7,078 nucleotides of DNA. Origin: Elusimicrobiota bacterium. Its GTDB lineage: Bacteria; Elusimicrobiota; Elusimicrobia; UBA1565; UBA9628. The position numbers and the translations under genes are program-made. Below the pieces are notes generated by a model. The model made no database searches. It saw only the letters and a program-made list of their open reading frames with translations, and was not told where the DNA came from. The stretch spans positions 1 to 7,078 of the forward strand of contig JAMPYD010000096.1 in assembly GCA_023700845.1 (NCBI GenBank). The letters run 5' to 3'. Below are positions 5,032-7,078 of this stretch, piece after piece. Numbering within the stretch: the stretch's first letter is position 1; every line of letters begins with the position of its first letter.

Positions 5032-6397
5032 GTCGATGCAATGCCCGAAGTGCTCGGCTCCGCTCGAGGCGATCGAGATCGCGACGGGCGTCGTGGTGCG
5101 CAGCTGCGCGGCCTGCGCCGGCGTCCTGTACGAGTCCGCGGACGTCGCGGTCCCGCTGGCGCTGATCGGCCCGCGGCCGGCCCGCTTCGACTGCCCGCGC
5201 TGCCGGCGGCCGATGGAGACGGCGACCTCCTACGAGGGGCAGATCGAGGTGGACCGCTGCGGGACCTGCGCGGCCCTGTGGTTCGACGCGGGCGAGATCA
5301 AGATCCTGCGCAAGCTGTCCGGCGTCGAGAACATCGCGGGCGGGAAATCCGAGCCGCCGCCCGAGCCCGCTTCTCCCTCCGAGCCTCCCCCCGCCGCCGG
5401 GCCTCGGGGGTCCGCGCTGCCCCCCCTCCCCCCGGTCAAGGTCAAGGACGGGAACGCGCCGATGCCGCCGGAGATGGAGGGCGCGCAGAACCGGGACGCG
5501 GAGCGCTCCCCCACGGTCCTCCACGAAGGCCGCCTCTACCGCCACTTCCAGTCGAGCGTCCCGGTGACGACGTCCGTGCTCGGCGAGTTCCCGTGGGTCG
5601 CCAAGGTCGGCGACGCCGCGCGCGCGCGCGATTTCATATGCCCCCCCTACGCCCTCTCCCAGGAGGTCACCGCGGCGGAATCCGTCTGGAGCGCGGGAGA
5701 GTACCTGGAGCCCGAGGAGGTGTGGGCCGCGTTCGCCATGCCCGGCGCGCCCCCGGCGAAGGTCGGCGTCGCCCCGGCCCAGCCGAATCCGTGGGCCGGG
5801 GAGATGCCCGCGGTCTGGAGGATGTTCGGGCTCGGCGCGGCCGTCTGCGCCGGCGTCTTCGCCTTCTTCGCGATGACCTCCTCCGGAACCCAGGTGTACG
5901 ACGGCAGCTTCAGCGTCCCGGCCTCGGACGTCGAGCGCTCCCGGGTCGGCGAGGTGTTCGAGGTCAAGGGCCGCACGTCGAACCTCGAGATCACGGTGGA
6001 CACGAACCTCGAGCAGCAATGGGCCTACGTGAGCATGGCCCTGATCGACGCCGACACCGACCGCGCCCTCGACTTCGGCCGCGAGCTCTCTTATTATCAC
6101 GGCGTCGACGACGGCGAGGCCTGGAGCGAGGGCCGGCGCTACGGGACGCTGTACGTCCCGAGCGTCCCGGCGGGGCGCTACTACCTGCGCGTCGAGCCGG
6201 AGACCGACTCGCCCCAGCTGAACTTCCGGGTCGCCGTGAAGCGGGACGTTCCGCTCAAGCGCGTGCCGCTGATCGCGCTCGGGCTGCTGCTGCTGCCCGC
6301 GCTTTGGGCCGGGATGCGCCACAGCGCCTTCGAGAACACGCGCTGGATGGAAAGCGACCACCCGCGCACGTCCTCGGACGACGAGGAGGACGAATGA
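5024..6397 (+). CDS. Double zinc-ribbon, two-helix membrane protein of the DUF4178 cluster
   Basis: A 457-aa protein. Two TFIIB-type zinc ribbons open it: C7/C10/C28/C31 and C57/C60/C79/C82, the second followed by LWFDAGEIKIL, the usual end of that family. A Pro-rich linker (about 108-140) leads to a domain at about 165-255 with VLGEFPWVAKVGD, DFICPPYALS, VWSAGEYL and GVAPAQPNPW, which I recall as the C-terminal extension of long DUF4178 proteins. A membrane helix follows (about 266-284), then a beta-rich, probably extracytoplasmic domain (about 287-405), a second helix (about 414-431) and an acidic cytoplasmic tail (DDEEDE). It thus links cytoplasmic zinc-ribbon modules to a domain outside the membrane. 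GTG 5024 is chosen over ATG 5036 because AGGAG (5012-5016) is well spaced for GTG. It overlaps its neighbours by eight and four bases. The linker region contains a (CG)7 run at 5617-5630. Function unknown. Confidence 0.85.
   Translation: MAESMQCPKCSAPLEAIEIATGVVVRSCAACAGVLYESADVAVPLALIGPRPARFDCPRCRRPMETATSYEGQIEVDRCGTCAALWFDAGEIKILRKLSGVENIAGGKSEPPPEPASPSEPPPAAGPRGSALPPLPPVKVKDGNAPMPPEMEGAQNRDAERSPTVLHEGRLYRHFQSSVPVTTSVLGEFPWVAKVGDAARARDFICPPYALSQEVTAAESVWSAGEYLEPEEVWAAFAMPGAPPAKVGVAPAQPNPWAGEMPAVWRMFGLGAAVCAGVFAFFAMTSSGTQVYDGSFSVPASDVERSRVGEVFEVKGRTSNLEITVDTNLEQQWAYVSMALIDADTDRALDFGRELSYYHGVDDGEAWSEGRRYGTLYVPSVPAGRYYLRVEPETDSPQLNFRVAVKRDVPLKRVPLIALGLLLLPALWAGMRHSAFENTRWMESDHPRTSSDDEEDE
6383..6390 (+). 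promoter_or_regulatory. Shine-Dalgarno site for the 60-aa protein
   Basis: GAGGAGGA lies just before ATG 6394 and simultaneously encodes the acidic C-terminal Glu/Asp residues of the upstream protein. It supports the tiny downstream ORF as really translated. Confidence 0.6.
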
Positions 6398-6576
6398 TCC
6401 GCTGGTACCGCTGGTACGCGCTGGCCGTCATCTCCGCCTGCTCCTGGGCGCTGTGGACGGGCTGGTGGATGACGCCCGTCGAGCGCGTCTCCGGCGTGCC
6501 CAAATCCGTCCGCGACAATCCCGGCTCCTACCGTTCGCATTACGCCAGCTATCATCGATACTCCGGAGGAAAGTGA
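6394..6576 (+). CDS. Small single-helix membrane protein of the DUF350/SpeE-like cluster
   Basis: Only 60 aa, but supported by a strong Shine-Dalgarno sequence, an ATGA overlap with the preceding gene and a one-base TGATG overlap with the next. One membrane helix (about 8-26, Trp-rich, AVISACSWALWTGWWM) follows an Arg-containing N-terminus, predicting N-inside topology with the C-terminal half outside the inner membrane. That half carries SVRDNPGSYRSHY and ends in YSGGK, a Tyr/Arg/Gly-rich tail whose composition looks constrained rather than random. I have an unverified recollection of short proteins with a similar PGSYR-type motif in related clusters. It may be an accessory subunit of the DUF350/spermidine-synthase-like membrane complex, or its tail a substrate; both ideas are inference. 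Confidence 0.75.
   Translation: MIRWYRWYALAVISACSWALWTGWWMTPVERVSGVPKSVRDNPGSYRSHYASYHRYSGGK
6565..6570 (+). promoter_or_regulatory. Strong Shine-Dalgarno site for the DUF350 gene
   Basis: GGAGGA is five bases before ATG 6576, nearly ideal, and encodes the Gly-Gly of the upstream YSGGK tail. It contrasts with the absence of such sites at promoter-proximal genes. Confidence 0.65.
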
Positions 6577-6794
6577 TGAAGAACATACTCGACGTGCAGC
6601 ATCTCGCCGGCGCGCTGATCTACTCGGGCCTGGGCGCGGCGGTCTTCTTCGGCTGGTTCGTGATCTTCGACAAGCTCACGCCCTACGACCTGTGGCAGGA
6701 GATCGTGGTCAAGCAGAACCGCGCGCTCGCGACCGTCATGTCCGGGCTTTCGATCGCGATGGGCCTCATCATCGCGGCCTCCATGATCGGCTGA
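6576..6794 (+). CDS. DUF350 (YjfL-type) membrane protein, single repeat unit
   Basis: A 72-aa integral membrane protein with two helices (about 9-31 and 50-71). The segment FDKLTPYDLWQEIVVKQNRALATVM, read in two halves (FDKLTPYDLW and KQNRALATVM), matches the DUF350 pattern in which an Asn-Arg/Ala motif precedes the second helix, which is Gly/Ala/Ile-rich (SIAMGLIIAASMIG). DUF350 proteins such as E. coli YjfL often contain two such units in about 130 aa; here there is one, so it presumably oligomerises. The family occurs beside spermidine-synthase-like or glutathionylspermidine-synthase-like genes and DUF4178 genes, but its activity is unknown. The start overlaps the preceding stop by one base, with a strong Shine-Dalgarno sequence; the next start follows after four bases. 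Confidence 0.87.
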   Translation: MKNILDVQHLAGALIYSGLGAAVFFGWFVIFDKLTPYDLWQEIVVKQNRALATVMSGLSIAMGLIIAASMIG

Positions 6795-6798
6795 CGCC

Positions 6799-7078
6799 GT
6801 GAACCTCGCGCTGTACGCCTCGGTCTTCATGGTCGCGACCTGCGGGCTCATCTATGAGCTCGTGGCGGGCGCCCTCGCCAGCTACCTGCTGGGCGACACG
6901 GTCCTGCAGTTCTCGACCGTCATCGGGGCGTACCTGTTCGCGATGGGCGTCGGCTCGTGGCTGTCGCGCTTCGTCGGCAAGGGCCTGGCGGCCCGCTTCG
7001 TCCAGGTCGAGATCCTCGTGGGCGTCGTCGGCGGGTTCTCCTCGACCTTCCTGTTCCTGTCCTTCGCGCACGCCGCGA
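6799..7078 (+). CDS. Membrane spermidine-synthase-like protein, N-terminal part, truncated by window edge
   Basis: Starting at GTG 6799, four bases after the DUF350 stop, 93 codons are visible before the window ends. The sequence has three hydrophobic segments (about 2-17, 38-57, 72-90) and the conserved blocks CGLIYELVAGALASYLLG and STVIGAYLFAMGVGSWLS, typical of the N-terminal membrane region found on long spermidine-synthase-like (polyamine aminopropyltransferase, SpeE-like) proteins. Established aminopropyltransferases move the aminopropyl group of decarboxylated S-adenosylmethionine to putrescine. The catalytic domain of this protein is outside the window, so neither its presence nor its substrate can be confirmed. 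Position after DUF350 and DUF4178 genes supports the assignment. No Shine-Dalgarno site is obvious, so translation is probably coupled to the upstream gene. Confidence 0.8.
   Translation, partial: MNLALYASVFMVATCGLIYELVAGALASYLLGDTVLQFSTVIGAYLFAMGVGSWLSRFVGKGLAARFVQVEILVGVVGGFSSTFLFLSFAHAA

Noticed and set aside
5036..5038. ATG 5036 as start of the double-zinc-ribbon protein
   Set aside because: AGGAG at 5012-5016 is seven bases from GTG 5024 but 19 from this ATG. Either start would retain both zinc ribbons.
5617..5630. (CG)7 dinucleotide run, possible Z-DNA or slippage site
   Set aside because: It is in frame, encodes Ala/Arg in a linker of a very GC-rich gene, and two-base slippage would simply break the gene. 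Expected by chance in this composition.
1..7078. CRISPR arrays, tRNA/rRNA genes, insertion sequences, integrase or attachment sites
   Set aside because: None was seen on reading both strands. The window is packed with ordinary coding sequence of uniform composition and shows no sign of recent transfer.

Overview
The window is very GC-rich DNA (about 70% by eye, not counted), densely coding, with GTG as well as ATG starts. A TonB/TolA-type protein and several secreted proteins point to a Gram-negative (diderm) bacterium. High-GC lineages such as Myxococcota, Acidobacteriota or high-GC Elusimicrobiota would all fit, but no phylogenetic marker is present, so the taxon is left open.

The left part (1-2869) is on the minus strand. 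From its promoter leftwards it holds a TonB-family energy transducer with a TolA-like helical stalk (2869-1448), a small secreted proline-rich protein of unknown function (1359-781), a clear intrinsic terminator (756-721), and a secreted TPR-type protein (694 to beyond base 1).

A 55-bp divergent intergenic region (2870-2924) separates this from the plus-strand part. That part is one compact array in which six junctions range from an 8-nt overlap to a 4-nt gap. It holds a polytopic membrane protein with intramembrane histidines (2925), a zinc-ribbon DUF4178 protein (4025), a short zinc-ribbon DUF4178 protein (4648), a double-zinc-ribbon protein with two membrane helices and an extracytoplasmic beta-rich domain (5024), a 60-aa single-helix protein (6394), a one-unit DUF350 membrane protein (6576), and the membrane N-terminus of a spermidine-synthase-like protein that leaves the window at 7078.

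The DUF4178 / DUF350 / membrane spermidine-synthase-like association recurs in bacterial genomes but has no settled biochemical function. Here the soluble part is spread over three consecutive ORFs carrying four Cys4 zinc ribbons. A plausible working model is a membrane-bound complex: zinc-ribbon/DUF4178 proteins in the cytoplasm, a two-helix protein linking them to an outside domain, and DUF350 plus the SpeE-like enzyme in the membrane. The model is inference.

The most striking non-coding signal concerns translation starts. Genes that appear to have their own promoter have a -10 element 6-12 nt before the start codon and no room for a Shine-Dalgarno site (starts 694, 2869, 2925 and 4025, more weakly 1359). 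Most genes inside the operon have good Shine-Dalgarno sequences (5024, 6394, 6576, weaker at 4648). The sequence therefore suggests leaderless or near-leaderless mRNAs for first genes and SD-led translation for internal genes.

No tRNA, rRNA, CRISPR array, insertion sequence or integrase was recognised, and no gene-free stretch exceeds 300 bases.
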